NCBI GenBank assembly: GCA_007026445.1
Contig: VDMD01000001.1
Coordinates: 1,488,001 to 1,552,000, forward strand
Origin: Schizophyllum amplum
Taxonomy: Eukaryota > Basidiomycota > Agaricomycetes > Agaricales > Schizophyllaceae
DNA length: 64,000 nucleotides
Direction of reading: 5' to 3'
This document shows positions 11,139 through 23,414 of the stretch, piece after piece (the stretch's first letter is position 1; each line of letters starts with the position of its first letter). Under the pieces are notes generated by a model. It was not told the origin of the DNA. It was given only the letters and a program-made list of their open reading frames with translations, and did no database searches. Both the position numbers and the translations under genes were made by a program.

Positions 11139-13866
11139 CTATATACGCCGTGTCTGCGTCTCCCCAGTCGCGCACTCGTACGTCGTGAACATGATCAACA
11201 CATGTAGCGCCAGCGCATAGCAGATGAAGAAAGTCCTCGTGCGCCGATTCGCCAGGACAGCCCGTGTCACGACGAGCACGCCGCGCTCGATGGGGTTCAG
11301 ATTTTGCACCGCGCGCGTCGCCTCCTGCAGAGCACACACCGTCAGCTCACCTGCACGAAAGAAGAAGAACAACACGCACCCGCCCGCGGAAAGCTTCGAA
11401 CGGATTCATTGACTCCTCGTACCGCGTCTTCCACTTACTCATATTATCGTCTGGCCGCGCGGCGCCAGGCCCCGAGCCAGGTAGTGGATCCAGCTGGCTG
11501 GTCGACGTGTCCTCTCGGTAGCTCTGCATATACCGCACTTTCTCGTACAGCTTGAGGTTGTCTGCCTGTAGCGTCTTGATCTCCGCCCGTAGGTCGGTGA
11601 TGATCTGGAATTGTCGACGGAGCTCCTACAGGGCGCGTCAGCCCATGACTCTGCCGACAGTGTATAGCAATCGACGCACCTCCTCCAGCTCTGCGTTGCG
11701 CTGTCGGAAGCGGTCGCGCTGGCTGGTGACAATGGGCAGGATGGACGTGTCTGCCGACGACGGCACGAACGGGATTGGCGCGCCACGGGCTGGTGAGTCC
11801 GAGGCCTTTCTCCCGCCTATATCCAACCCAGCCAAGGCGTCTGCGCCTTCCGCAGGAGTCTCGCGTCCGCTGCGCTCGCCAGCGGGACGGTCGAGCGCAA
11901 GGAGGTCGTTCTCGAGTTTCTCGTTGAGCGCACGCTGCTTCTCGAGCTCCTGTGACGTGCCCTCGAGACGTGATTGCACGCTCGTTAGCGTTGTTTCCAG
12001 CTCCGCATGCGTGACCTTACGAGAACGCCGGTCAGATGTAGGAAAGGGCGCAGAGCAGGGCCGCATACCCGGAACTTGGCGAGCTCGTCGAGTATGCGCT
12101 TATTCTTCGTCGCCAGTAGTGCTTCCAGGCTTTTGCCGTGATGCGCATTGGCCTTGTCTGCGTTGGGGTTCGGCAGACTGAGGCGTGAGGCGTCGTCGCC
12201 GTTGGCGTATGGCCCGTTGTCGTCGGCATCCTCCGACTCGTCGTCCAACCCAGCAAATTCAACATACTATGGCGCAGCGGGTGAGCGGGGGAGCACCTTC
12301 ACTCTGATATGTATCAACTGACCTTCATGATCTCGAGTTCGCGCTTGATTTCGTCGTAGTCTGCGTACTGCTTGAGTTTATGCCGCACTTGCTCGACCTC
12401 CGCTGTCTACGAAGGGTGAGCTGACTCGCGAAACAGGGCCACAGGATGCACTCACCCTCCTCGACAGCTCCTTCGTGTACTCCTCATCCTTCTTCCGCAA
12501 TTGCGACTCCGTCACGTCAAGCTTGGTTTTGTGCGCATCCAAGGAGCGAGTCAATCGCTCGACCTCGGATTCAAGATCGGAGAGTTGGCTTTGCAATTGC
12601 TTGACTCTGCGGACTATTCAGCTCGGCCGCGAAAGATCTCATAACAGTAACGGACCGGTCAGAGGTATCTGCGCCGCTGCGTAAGGATTCTATGTCTGCT
12701 CGCAGAATCTCATTCCGCCTCTCGACGGTTGCGACGCGGCTGTTCGCCCGCTCAAGGTCCGCAACAATCATGTCGACTTCTGCGAGCTTTGCGACGACCT
12801 CCTGGTCTAGAGTGTGGATTGTCAGCGCCTGAATGGGTGCGCATTCGGGAGCCTACCTTGTCTGTGACTATGGTCAAGCAGCTTTGCCTGATTGCTTTCG
12901 TTCGACGTTCGCAAGTCGCGAAGCTGGTTCTTTGCAAGAGAGACCTGCTTCTGGAGGTCCTGCTCCCTGAAGAGGGATGTGAGCCATCGATGATACCATA
13001 AGTGCATAGATCGCAAGACGGACCGCTCCTCGTAATTCCGCAACCTCTCGTCGTACGTCGCATGCAGCTCATTCTCCTTCTGCGTCACCTTCTCGTGGAT
13101 CATGTCTTCCATCTGGACCTCCAGTCAGTGGCATTCCCCCGCTACATGTAGGATCCACGTACCTTGGCCTCCAGCGTCTCTATCCTGCCTTCTGCCTTCT
13201 TCTTTGCTCCTTCTAAAGACGAAACCTCGTTCAAGCGCTTGTGCAGGTCTGCATTCTCCTCCCGCAAGCGTACGATCTGAGCTTCGAGTTCCCGTGTCTC
13301 CGCAACCTTGACGGTCTGGTCCTACAGACATTTAGTCCCTTGGACAAGCCCTCAGAGGGGTGTCACGTACGACGGCGGCTTCGAGGAGGGGGTATGGATC
13401 GGGCGCTTCGGCGAGGACTTTGTAGACATTGAGGAATGCGTTCTCTGCGGTCTTGGACCGCTTGGTGAGACTGTCAATCTCCGTCTGATAGGCTGTAGGT
13501 CAGACTGATCAGTAATGCGAATTGCACCAGAGGGTGTACGCACGCACCTTTCAACAAGCCCTTGTACGCGGTGAGCTTCTCCGCGTCTGGTATCCGCTTG
13601 AACTCTACTCGACGCGTCAGGGACCGCTCCAGAGGTCATACGCATGCAGCGCACCTTTGGTCTTGTCTGCCAGGGCTTTCCTCCCGACGACACTCTCCTT
13701 CTGGTTGTCGACGATTTCGATGCCTTGTGTGTCGAGCTGCTTCTGCAGATCGCTCAGGTTCACGTCTGCGTCCGCAGCGTCAATCGCATGCGCTACGCCA
13801 TGGGTCCGAGCACAAACCTCGCCATGTTGTGAGCGCGCCCGAGAAGTTATGTTCAGTGGAGGCCAT
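11139..13866 (-). CDS. COY1: CASP/COY1 Golgi coiled-coil membrane protein
   Basis: The start is read as [15 protein letters not shown], joined across an intron (donor after 13818, acceptor before 13765) to [15 protein letters not shown]. Conserved CASP motifs follow: [43 protein letters not shown] and [17 protein letters not shown]. The middle (about residues 100-450) is a long heptad-rich coiled coil split by many short introns. Near the C-terminus come [29 protein letters not shown], then [38 protein letters not shown] and a single transmembrane segment ([15 protein letters not shown]) with a short tail. CASP is the short product of the CUX1 locus in animals; yeast Coy1 is its ortholog, a Golgi tether acting in retrograde transport. 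Size and motif order are those of the family. Confidence 0.92.
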
Positions 13867-14102
13867 GACGGCAAGAGCGCAGTTGTCAATGTTCAGTTGA
13901 CAGTGACACGGGAGACGTATTGCCGCAAGCTTTGCGGACCGACGTTCCGGAGCCGTAAGCGCCACTAGTTGCTGGGCTACTCTGGGGCTACTTAGCTCGA
14001 CACTTATCACCCATTCATGCACAATCGACTGAGAGGCGGGAAACGATGTATATAAGCGGGGGAGTAAAGTATGGAGTTTGGGAACACTGGGAGCCAATAG
14101 TA

Positions 14103-15435
14103 TCAACGCTTGACCCAAGTGTACTGTAGAGACCGTCAGCGTTATGCTACAAGAGTGGAAAGGTAGTATGCTCACTCCTTTGCGAGCCTTTGCCCGACCA
14201 GGCTTCTTACGCTCGACCATACGCGGGTCACGACGTAACAATTGCGCTAAGAACACGATTAGAACGATATAGCGAGGCTGAGCCAAAAGCGCACCTCTCC
14301 TCAGCAGCGGATCGAGCTCAGGCTCGTGCACCACAAGCCCCTTGGCGACGCCGTGAGCAATGGCGCCGCTCTGGCCGGTCGTGCCCCCGCCACGGACAAG
14401 GGCAAAGATGTTATACGCGCCCAGCACACCAGCGACCTTGAGAGGCCTCGTGATGTGCTCGCGGTCCGCAGGTACCGGGAAGAACTCGGCCAGCGGCAGG
14501 TTGTTGACGAGAATGGTGCTCGCCACAACAGGCGGCACCTCCTCCCGCACCTCCTCCAAGTCCTCGTTCTCCTTATGCACCGTCGGGATCATCCACACAC
14601 GCGCGGACGACGTCTTGCGCCGCCCAACGGTGTACGAGCGCCCGAGCGCGTCCAGCGTGACCACCCGCTTGCGCCGCGCTTCCGCGCGCAGCACCGACTT
14701 CCCGCTCTGGAACATGCCCAGCACCATGTCAATCCCCATCGCCAGGCGCTCGCACCCCGCCACATTCGCGATGCGCGAGTACAGCTCGAGCTCGTCGAGC
14801 GCACGCACAACGCGCCGATAGCGCGTCGAGCGCAGCCGCGTCTCGAACTGCCCCGACATCTCCTCCATGGTCTTCCACACCATCGTGCTCTGCGGCAGGC
14901 TCTTGCGCGCGAATTCGGGCATGGGGAGGAGCTCCATGCGGCGCAGCGCAGACCGCGAGGTGTTGACCGCGGTCTCGATCTGGGAGAGTTGGTCGTAGTA
15001 GACGGGGCTGCGCGTGTAGAAGGACAGCGAGTGCGGGTGGCGCTTCTCGCTCACATCCTCCTCCTCCGGAGCCTCTGGCACCTTGGTATCGTGGTCCCCT
15101 TGTATTGTCCGGCGTGTCCTATATTTTAAAGAGGCCGCCAGGCGGCGGCGGCGTTCGATCATGTCCTCTTGTTCGGATGGTAGTTCGTGTGGTGATTGTC
15201 CTGGACGCAGACTGGGCCCACCAAATCCACCAGAGGATGGACCGCGAAGGCCGCCGGAGCGCCGTTGCGGCCCACCGAACCCTTCTGTCCGGGGTCTGTC
15301 GCCGCCGAATGTTCCTGCATACTGCTTAATATCACCGTTAGGCATGCCCTGCCTGCCTGGCGAAGGGCGAGGTGGAGGCGCAGCAGTGGCGTAGCATCGC
15401 GCCAGGCGGGGGCGCAGAAGCCGCGCAACGTTCAT
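14103..15435 (-). CDS. MRPS9: Mitochondrial ribosomal protein uS9m (MRPS9)
   Basis: Exons 15435-14295, 14246-14176 and 14123-14103 give 410 residues. The N-terminus is an Arg-rich presequence (NVARLLRPRLARCYATAA), followed by a Gly/Pro/Arg-rich linker. The mitochondria-specific middle contains SFYTRSPVYYDQLSQIE and RVVRALDELELYSRIA. The C-terminal S9 domain is clear: GRRKTSSARVWMIPT, ILVNNLPLAEFF, VRGGGTTGQSGAIAHGVAKG, LLRRDPRMVERKKPGRAK and, after the last intron, YTWVKR. That last hexapeptide, which contacts the P-site tRNA in ribosomes, sits alone on a 21-nt exon. The family call is secure. It lies head to tail with COY1 on the same strand, 236 bp upstream of it. Confidence 0.95.
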
Positions 15436-15883
15436 GGAGGACAAGGCCAAGGTCACAGTGAGCGCGCGACTCAAAATGTCGATCAGGTGACGAGCTTTTC
15501 CCACGTGGCGTCGGGCGCCTGCCCAGGTTTCGCTGCCCTCTTTCATAACTTACAGTGGAAGGCGGAGAGCGTGGTGTTGCATACTTATTTCCAAGTGTAT
15601 ACGGTAAGTCTATAATACAGCCAAGGGTATAGCATGGCATAAGCAATAAGGTTAGGTGCAACGAGCGGCATAGCGAGTCGGTAAACTGTGAAAGCGACAT
15701 CGACGACGGCGGAGCCGCTGTTGAGAAGAGGCGCTGCCACCCTGATCCTCCCACCGTGCTATGCAGAGACTGGAAGCCCAGAAAGGGTCGGAGCCCGAGA
15801 TGGCGAGGCCGGCAGGTCGACGGTGGTTAGGCATCCCTTGTTCGTGCCGCGGGCGATGTGAAAGGTCTACATCCCCTAGGATA
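15436..15883. other. Intergenic region between uS9m and BRE1
   Basis: About 450 bp hold the uS9m promoter and the BRE1 3' flank (both genes are on the minus strand). No frame or RNA gene is supported. Confidence 0.4.
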
Positions 15884-18800
15884 TCACTGCAAGTAGAACT
15901 TGTGCACTTCACTGTTGGTGAAAGTGAGGTCGCAGGACGGACAGCGACGCTGCCGCGTCGTCAGCCGAGCATCGACACAGCCCTTGCAGAACGCTGCAAA
16001 CTGTCAATAGGTATCCATGATTGACATGTAAAGGACGCACTGTGCATGCACTTCGAAAGGATGACCGATCGGAAATTGAGATTGCACGTAGAGCACTTCA
16101 GCATCTTCATTTGCTGAGGGAGACGGTCAGCCAGACATCATGCAAGAGAGTGGAGACGCACCATCTCCAGTTCCGCCGGTACATTGCTCTCCTCGACCTT
16201 CGCCTCGCGAACTTTCACTGCTGCTTCGGATAACAAGGTCTTCTCCTTGGCCTTGATCTTCTCCTCTGCCTTCGTCAGTTGGAGCGACTGCTTGTTCACC
16301 TTGGCTTGGGCTTCGGCGAGTTGTCTCTCCCTTTGACGCCAAGCATCTTCGGTGTGGAGGACCCTGGCCCTCTCGGTGGCGAGATCCGCTTCCAGCTGGC
16401 GGATGTTCTTGCTCAACTCGTCCAGCTTGACCCTATCATTCTCGAGGAATTTACGCAAGGTGTTGATCTCGTGGTTTGCGGCGTTCTGCAGGAAAGAGGT
16501 CAATCGACGAAGGAAGTATGCCCGACGGAGACGCACATTGGCCTCGACTTGGAGAGCTTTATCCTGCGTCATCTTCGAGATCAGGGCTTCGGCCTTGTCG
16601 ATCTTCTTCTGGACAGCTCGCTTCTCTTCTTCCAGAGTGGTCTTGTCGCGCGAGACTGCGAAGTACTTGTTGTCCGCCTTGGCTTTCTGAGCACCTATCA
16701 GTTCCCCGCTAAGTCTCGATGATCAAGCACGCACCTCTTCCCTGGCCTTCAACAACTTCTCCTCTATGCCGACAAGCTCAAACACCTTGTCGCTGACCTG
16801 CGATTCGAGCGTATCCCAAGCACTGGCCAATTTGTCCTGCTCGTCGTACATCATGTTCATGGACTGAGTATGTTGTTCAAGCTCGAGCTTGAGGCGCTTC
16901 AGCTCATCTTCCTTGTTTCGCAGTTCGGAAGTGAGTTTGTTGAACTCTGGTGAGGCAGCGGTGTCGCCGTAGATAGCACGACATTCAACTAACTCTGCTT
17001 GGGCGGTGGCAAGCTCGGTACGAAGGTCGGCCTCAGCGCGTTGCTCATCCGAACATGCCTCTTCGAGGGCAGATACGCGTCGCCGGGAGTCCCTACATAG
17101 AGGTCTTGTCAGACGATGCAAATGATAGATACTTCATCACGCACATGAGATCCTGTTTCAACTTCGGCACGTAACTGGCGTCGTTTTCGAAGAAGAACTT
17201 CATCATTTCCGCGTCACCCGCGCGAGCCGCAATGTGAGCTTTCTGTCTGCGTAGCTCGGACTGAAATGCGTCCATGCGGTCCTAACGCATCAGTCAGCGC
17301 AGATGCACTCGTTGACAAGAACAAGCATACCTTTAACGACTTGTTAAGAGTCTTAACCTGACTGAAAGCGCTGAACTTCATGCCGTCCTTCTGTCGGCGC
17401 TCATTGAGTTCAGCCTCCAGCTGCTCTCGGCGTTCGCGTAAGCGGACACACTCCGCATCTCGCCTACTCAGTTGCGCCTTCAGCTCCGTCACTGCCTGCT
17501 GCTCTAGAGCCTGTAAACAGAAGGTCTGATGAGCGTCTCGGTGATGAGTCAGGGTCAGTGCCCACATGATTGTCCTGCACTAGTTTCTGCTCCTGAGCGA
17601 ACCGGTCTTCTAGCTGCTGGCTGTGTGTTGCGGCGTCTTCTCGCGCTTGGTTCAGTTGCACCTGAAGGCGCTCGACCTGTCGCATCAGGTTCTTAAAATA
17701 CGCATTGTTGAGCAAATCGGTGATGAGGATGTTCTTGCTCTGCTTCACGAGTTAGACATGATGACGGGGAGTGCCATTTCACGCACCCGAAAGTTCTCCT
17801 GCGTGTGCATGATCCGCTCGTCCACAAGCTGCCGCTTGAGCTCGCTGATCTCAGCGTCGCGCATATCAAGGACCACCTTGAGCCCGTCATCACTTAATGG
17901 GTGATCATCATCCACTCCTGACGGATTGGGCGTAGTCGCTTTCGTAGCCGACTGTTGCAGCGTCAGAAAAGAAACATCAACACATGTCGAAACTCGCACC
18001 AATTGACCGAACCACTCACTGCAGCTGGAGACGGTTCTGGCTTTGCGGGGTCTGGGACTTCGACCTTGACGTCAAGGGAGGGTGGAACCGGCGTTCGGGG
18101 ACCGCTATTATGGATGCCAATGCTCCGTTGACGCTCGTAGCGAGATTCCGCGCGGAGGAGATCTTCATGATACTGTTCCCGTTGCGATGTGGCATCTTTG
18201 AGTTGAGAGCGTAGGGTGGACACTTGCGAACGGAGAACTGTGCACTGGCAGTTAAGGTCAGAGATAGTATCGCCTCGCATGCGTAGTACCTCGCACCTCA
18301 GTCTGCGCCTTCTGTGATTGCATGTATGCATGCTCTCGCAAAACGTCACCCGACCGGTTACTGGCCTGCGCTAGCTTGGTTACTAGTGAACGCGTTGTTG
18401 CGAGTTTCTCTTGTAGCGCCTCGGTGAATGTGTCGGGTACCTCATCGTTCTCCAGCAGCTGATCGACGAGCTCAGATACTCCTGAACGAACATTACGATA
18501 TAATTCACATGTATGAGAGGGGGACGCACCTGCTTGCTGATCGTCTGAGTCGTTCACGTCACCGCAGGCGGATTCTATGGTATCTACAAGCTGAAGGCTG
18601 AGCTGTAAGCGAGGCATGCAGGACCGCAATGCCGACGCACCTGTGACCAGCAAGCAGAGACAGCCGCTATTCCTGCCTCAGACGAAGACCGACTTCTCTC
18701 CAACTCGGCGATACGTCGCTGCGCGCGGTCGTGCTCACGCGAATAGTGCTTCATGCGTCGGTAAAGTGCCTCCTTCCTGAAGCTCTGAGGCGCAGCACAG

Positions 18801-18995
18801 GTAAATACCCAGCAGAGCTGCCATAATGCGCATACGCACTTCAAGATCGTTCCCTTGCCTCTCCTGCTGGTCGTCCGCGTCGTACTCGGCGACCGTGCCA
18901 TTGACATGCGGCGCGCCATTCGGACCTTCAATAATGTGTTTCTTGACAGCGCCGGGACCGTCGTCGTCGATGAGGTGCCGCTTGCGCGAATCCAT
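15884..18995 (-). CDS. BRE1: Bre1 E3 ubiquitin ligase for histone H2B
   Basis: The start is DSRKRHLIDDDGPGAVKKH, and the early helix has RMKHYSREHDRAQRRIAELE and IAAVSACWSQ, all typical of fungal Bre1. The body is about 700 residues of coiled coil interrupted by short introns. The C-terminus is a C3HC4 RING: LKCSTCNLNFRSVILSKCMH, then, across an intron, TFCKGCVDARLTTRQRRCPSCD, ending VHKFYLQ. Bre1 works with Rad6 as a nuclear E3 that monoubiquitylates H2B, which is needed for H3K4 and H3K79 methylation in transcribed genes. The ATG at 18995 fits the family; an ATG-less extension upstream is open but not conserved-looking. Its start lies only 96 bp after the stop of the allantoicase fusion gene, so the promoter is short or overlaps that gene. 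Confidence 0.94.
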
Positions 18996-19091
18996 CGCCA
19001 CGTCCAACATGGATGAGTTCAAGGAACAAAATCCCAAGTCCATGGCCGCTGACTAATTCTGTCTATTTCCAACTCCGACTCGTCACCCTCG

Positions 19092-21263
19092 TCACACTTT
19101 TGGGACTTGCACCTTGTAAAGGCCACCGCTCGCGTCGAGCTCGAGAATCTCGCAGTCTGACGCATCCCCGTTTCCTATCTGCGTCTCAACGCATGTGAAG
19201 TCCATGGGCTGTGGCTTCCTCAGTGTCCGCCCAGATTATGAACCGTATTTCATTACCTTATCCAGGACCGTCATTGGTTGATCTGCATGAATACACTTCA
19301 GCTTCACCGCATTGACCCAGCGCAGAGCAGACACTTACGCCAGACAGCTGTGTTGTAAACGATTCCCTGTGCCGCCGTGGCTACGAAAGCGCGCAGGGTT
19401 GTCAGATCAGGCCGCCCATCCCGCCCATTTTTCGCCACTGTCACCAGATACGCAACGCCTGGCTCCGAGAGCCCGCCCCGGTTGCCATTTCCCATAGGAA
19501 TGAAGGCCTGATTTGTGTATGGGTGCCTCTCCAGCACCTGAAGGGGAAGTGTGCGATCGGACGCGAGCTGTATGGGGTCGCAACGATACACGGACAGACC
19601 AGTCGTTGCACCAGAGGACGCGTCGTACGAAGATTCCAAGAGGGCCTGCTTGTGGAATTTGCTTGCAGTACCTGCATTGGCAGGCGTAATCTTCATTCCC
19701 TTGGGCGCTGCGGCGTGATCTCCGTAGGCCTGAATGACCTGACCAAAAGGCGCAAAGGCCTCCGGCGTGAGAGGGAGAGCGGGGACAGTCGTTGTTGTTG
19801 CGTCGAACTCGACGGGGCGCAATGGATCAACTATTCCGGCAGGTATCTCTTGGGTCGCAGGCTGCGTCGTGAACGACGGTACGTCACCTTTACGGTATCC
19901 CAGCAATCGAATACGCTTGACGCCGCCGTCGGGGTGAATAGTCATCTTGACGTGTGTGTATACCTTCCCTTGCACGTTCTCCAAAAGAAAATGATGCTGA
20001 CGATGGGGTCCGACCTTCGTACGCGGAAGGATGGGTGCCCAATCCTCGATCTTGCCTTTTGTTGCCGTCCAATCCTTGTCCCCGTCCACGAACAACGCAT
20101 GCAGTTCGACGCTGTCCGGGAAATTGCCCTTAAAATGAGCCGTGTCGATCTCGACTTGTTCCAAAGTTCCGGGCACGCCCCTTTGAGGTATATAAGTCCA
20201 GCAGAGTCGGCGAGAGGTATCAAACTTACAGTTTGACGATAACCCAGTCCTTATGCCCCGGCTGACGGCTGCGCTTAGTTTCCCATCCATCGCCCATGTC
20301 CTTGCCCCGGCCCGGCAAAATCAGGTTCGAGCCGACTCCGAAATGCTGATCAGAAATGAAGTCGACGCGGCCACCAGCGAAGACGTGCGCCAGATCGAAC
20401 AATTGTGAAGGATCACTGGGGAATACAGGTGCGACTTTGCCATAAACACGGAAGCGCGCCTGACTGGCGCATAAGTACATGACGATGTCCGCATAGGCGA
20501 ATGACCAACGCACTATGCCGCCATCCGGAATCATGTTGAGTTTGACGTAGTTGGCGCAGGTCGTTTCTGGGATAGTGAACAGATGGCGAGACGTCGGGCC
20601 GATGGGAACCTTCGGGAGGACTTCCACCCACTGCGTGCATGTGAGGGAACGCCAAACTAAGTGGCGGCAAGACGTACGCGAGAATCATTTTCTGAAGGAG
20701 GTTGGTCGATAGATCCATCGAGCACCTGGATTGAGACCTCTGGCGCCTCATTTCCTAAACGAATCAAGTCAGCACGTCCTTGAAAGAAAGTGACTTGAAT
20801 GTACCATTGAAATGAGTAGTGTCGACGTCGAAACCTTGTATGGTCCCTGAAGTCCCTAGTCGAATGATGCACCTGCCATATAGATTAGCTTACAGTAAAC
20901 GTTTGCAGAGCACGCGACGCACCAATCGTAGTTTGGATTGTGTCGACGACTCTCCCATCCGCTATATAGCGCGCCATTAGGTCCAAACTGGCCCTTCAAG
21001 CTGGGCGCTGGCTGGGCGACGGAGTCAGCCTCTGTTGGAACGACTGGAGGGAGGACGCGCACCTCAACAAGGAGCAAATTGGATGCCTCTGCAAAGAACT
21101 CGTCTGAGACGGATATGATCTTGCCTCCGAGGGCTACGCTCGACAGCTCTGGGATGGAGAAAGCCTCTCAGTCCTTGTAAGTATACGCACGCGTAGCTTG
21201 CGCACCTGTGAGAGCAGAAAAGCTGTCGGAAAACCTGTCGAGAGGTACACGTTCGTACGCCAT
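19092..21263 (-). CDS. Allantoicase fused to ureidoglycolate lyase
   Basis: The N-terminal half has two allantoicase repeats. The first has LTELSSVALGGKIISVSDEF, ASNLLLVEVRVLPP, WESRRHNPNYDW, then GFDVDTTHFNG. The second has DLAHVFAGGRVDFISDQHFG, LPGRGKDMGDGWETKRSR, KDWVIVKL, VEIDTAHFKGNFPDS and RIRLLGYRKGD. After a short linker (PLRPVEF) comes a complete ureidoglycolate lyase domain: PLTPEAFAPFGQVI, FHKQALLESS, LQVLERHPYTNQAFIPMG, PDLTTLRAFVATAAQGIVY, then, across two introns, WHQPMTVLDK and MDFTCVE. The product would split allantoate to ureidoglycolate and then to glyoxylate and urea, two consecutive steps of purine nitrogen salvage. I see no stop, start or promoter-sized gap between the halves. 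Fusions of this type (DAL2/DAL3) are known in some basidiomycetes. The start at 21263 and the stop at 19092 follow from in-frame splicing. Confidence 0.92.
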
Positions 21264-21337
21264 CCTTAGTGCAGACGATGGTCAGAGATAGGGGCAGTCC
21301 GCGGGCCACCCGATGAGTCCGATGTCGATTCGGCCGT

Positions 21338-21363
21338 GGGCGCTCATGGGCGCTCATGGGCGC
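21338..21363. repeat. Short tandem repeat of a 10-nt unit
   Basis: About two and a half copies of the unit gggcgctcat lie in the 5' flank of the allantoicase fusion gene. It may be a simple replication repeat; a regulatory role is not supported. Confidence 0.6.
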
Positions 21364-21580
21364 ACAACATACTATGATGCCGGCCGCTTCAAATGTACAG
21401 TCTCGTGTGCTCTCGCGCCTTGTTTTCTAAAGCCCTACCTTTCCTTAAGCAATACAATGGACGGTATACGTACATGCTCACGACGCTGGATATCAACCGG
21501 ATATCACAGAATGGCACGGATGCAGCTGCCGAACTCAGCACGCATTAGTTCGAGCACAGTATGTACATATATCCTAGGAA

Positions 21581-23414
21581 CTACCTGATTATAGACGAAC
21601 GAGTCTCAGGGGCGTCATACAGCGGGCTCTGAGGCATGTAAGAAAATTGACTGCGCAAGTCAGAAGACATCTCCAGTTCTTTCGACAAATCTCCCAATGA
21701 CTTATGCTCAAGCTCGGGCATCCGAGCGGCCTGCTTATACCTGTCCACTGTAGTACACGTCAGTCCAAACACATGATCCATCAAGTGGGGTAGGGCTGAC
21801 CAGCGTCGGAAAGAGCGCGCCATTTCTCGAGCACCTTGTACTCGACAATGTCGGCGATGACTAGTGCAGCCTTGCGCGCGTCCATGTTCTTGAGCTTCTC
21901 CAGGTCGCTAGCGATAGAGTCCCAGACACCCATCATTTTCTGGATAGCGTCGATAGCAGGTTCGATCAAGGCAAGAACCTTGTCCAAATCCACCTGTGAG
22001 CAAGCTCGGTTAGCGATTGCGAATTACTATTGCGTCGGCGCAGGCGCACACCAATGGTCTCCAAATGACCAACGATACGCTCGGCATCTCTGACCTTGCC
22101 TTCATTATCTGTGACAAGGTCCCGAACCTTGGTAATACGCGAGGCGAGCTTGACAGCCTTATCACCATTGACACCGGCCATGGCAGCGGCAACAATCAGG
22201 CCAACGGGAAAGATCCACGCATATGTAAGGGTTGTGCATGCCACAATCTTGGCTGCATATTGTATCGGTAAGCGCCAGTATGTAGGAGAGCGCACAAATC
22301 TCGCACCTTGCTCGTATTGTTCTGTGACCGAGCTGAGCTCATCGCGCAGGTCCTTGAGCCTGGACCGTATATCACCGATGCTCCCCTGCTCCTGGGTGAG
22401 CCGTGCGTTCACGGCGTCGCTGCGCTCCCTCAGAGCTGACTGATCGCGCATCGTCTGATCCTCGAAAGTGCGGAGGTCGATGACGACCTGCTGCGCCTTT
22501 CGTTTGAGGTTGAGGATGGCACTGACTTGAGTTTCGACGAGGCGGTTGATGGTTCCGCTGTGCTTTGCCTCGTCCGCTTGAGAGGCAGCACTGGCGAGCG
22601 CTCTAACGGACCGTAAAATTCGAGCTAAAACAAGATATCAGCCGTATGTAGTGTTCTGGAGGTGAAAATGCTGGATTCACAATAGCGCGTGCCACCAGCG
22701 TTCCGGGCGTAGTCGTTCACTTCGTCTGAAAGCCAGATTATGCTGGGGTAAATAACATTTCTGAATCTTAGGCAATGATCTTGAATCTAAAAGGCAGTTG
22801 TCAGCGCAAGAGCACGATGATGAAGGTATCGCATACTATATCGTAGGCGGTAACGAGCGGCCTGATGACGCTGGACAGTTTTCCAGCCATGCCACGAGAG
22901 AGACCCAGGTGCACCCGGTACGCGTCCTCATCGACAGGAAGCGAAACGCCAGTCTGAACGTATTTCGCGAGGTTGTAGATGTCCCGATGCTGCAGCGTAT
23001 AATTGTCGTCCTCGTTGAGAAGACCCTGCGGTCCCAGGCTCAACTTCTGGGCAGGCTCCATGAAGGATGTGGCAGAAGAGGATATAGGAGGACCTCGCAG
23101 CGGTCGCAACACATTTATACCCCAGTGAGAAATGAAGTTGTCTCCTTCCATCTACGACCGGACTTCACCTGATGCTGTATACCGTTAGCCGTCATTATCT
23201 TGCGTGATCTTGGGGTCACCTGGGGGTATTGGGCGCCATGTTTGACGTCTGCTAGCTGCAGAGCGCACGTACTAGGGCCGGAGGTGGCGTTCCAAGAGCG
23301 TGCTGTTGTTGGCGCGCCGTCATCGGGAGTGCGGGATCCCGTGTAATGTGCTTCTGGGGACAACGGAAAGTGTATATCGTCTTCCCAGTGTAGAAGGGGC
23401 TGGGTCATATACAT
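21581..23414 (-). CDS. Helical protein with a pore-forming-protein-like layout, unknown function
   Basis: Spliced from several exons to about 500 residues. After a short N-terminal part (from the ATG at 23414; an internal ATG at 23151 is an alternative start) come amphipathic helices (DNYTLQHRDIYNLAKYVQ, AGKLSSVIRPLVTAYDI, then IIWLSDEVNDYARNAGGT). A long heptad-like helix follows (SVRALASAASQADEAKHSG, TQVSAILNLKRKAQQ, SIGDIRSRLKDLRDELSSV). Next is one hydrophobic segment (ACTTLTYAWIFPVGLIVAAA), then more helices (ASRITKVRDLVTD, IQKMMGVWDSIASDLEKLK). Long helical bundle plus one central hydrophobic hairpin is the layout of the alpha-helical pore formers (ClyA, XaxA/YaxA types), relatives of which occur in mushrooms. 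There is no signal peptide. The gene is well supported; the family link is only by architecture. Confidence 0.6.

Noticed and set aside
13780..15546. A 588-codon minus-strand frame that seems to fuse a ribosomal protein to a coiled-coil protein
   Set aside because: It reads through introns and the intergenic gap. The uS9m domain ends properly at YTWVKR after splicing, and COY1 has its own ATG at 13866, so there are two genes.
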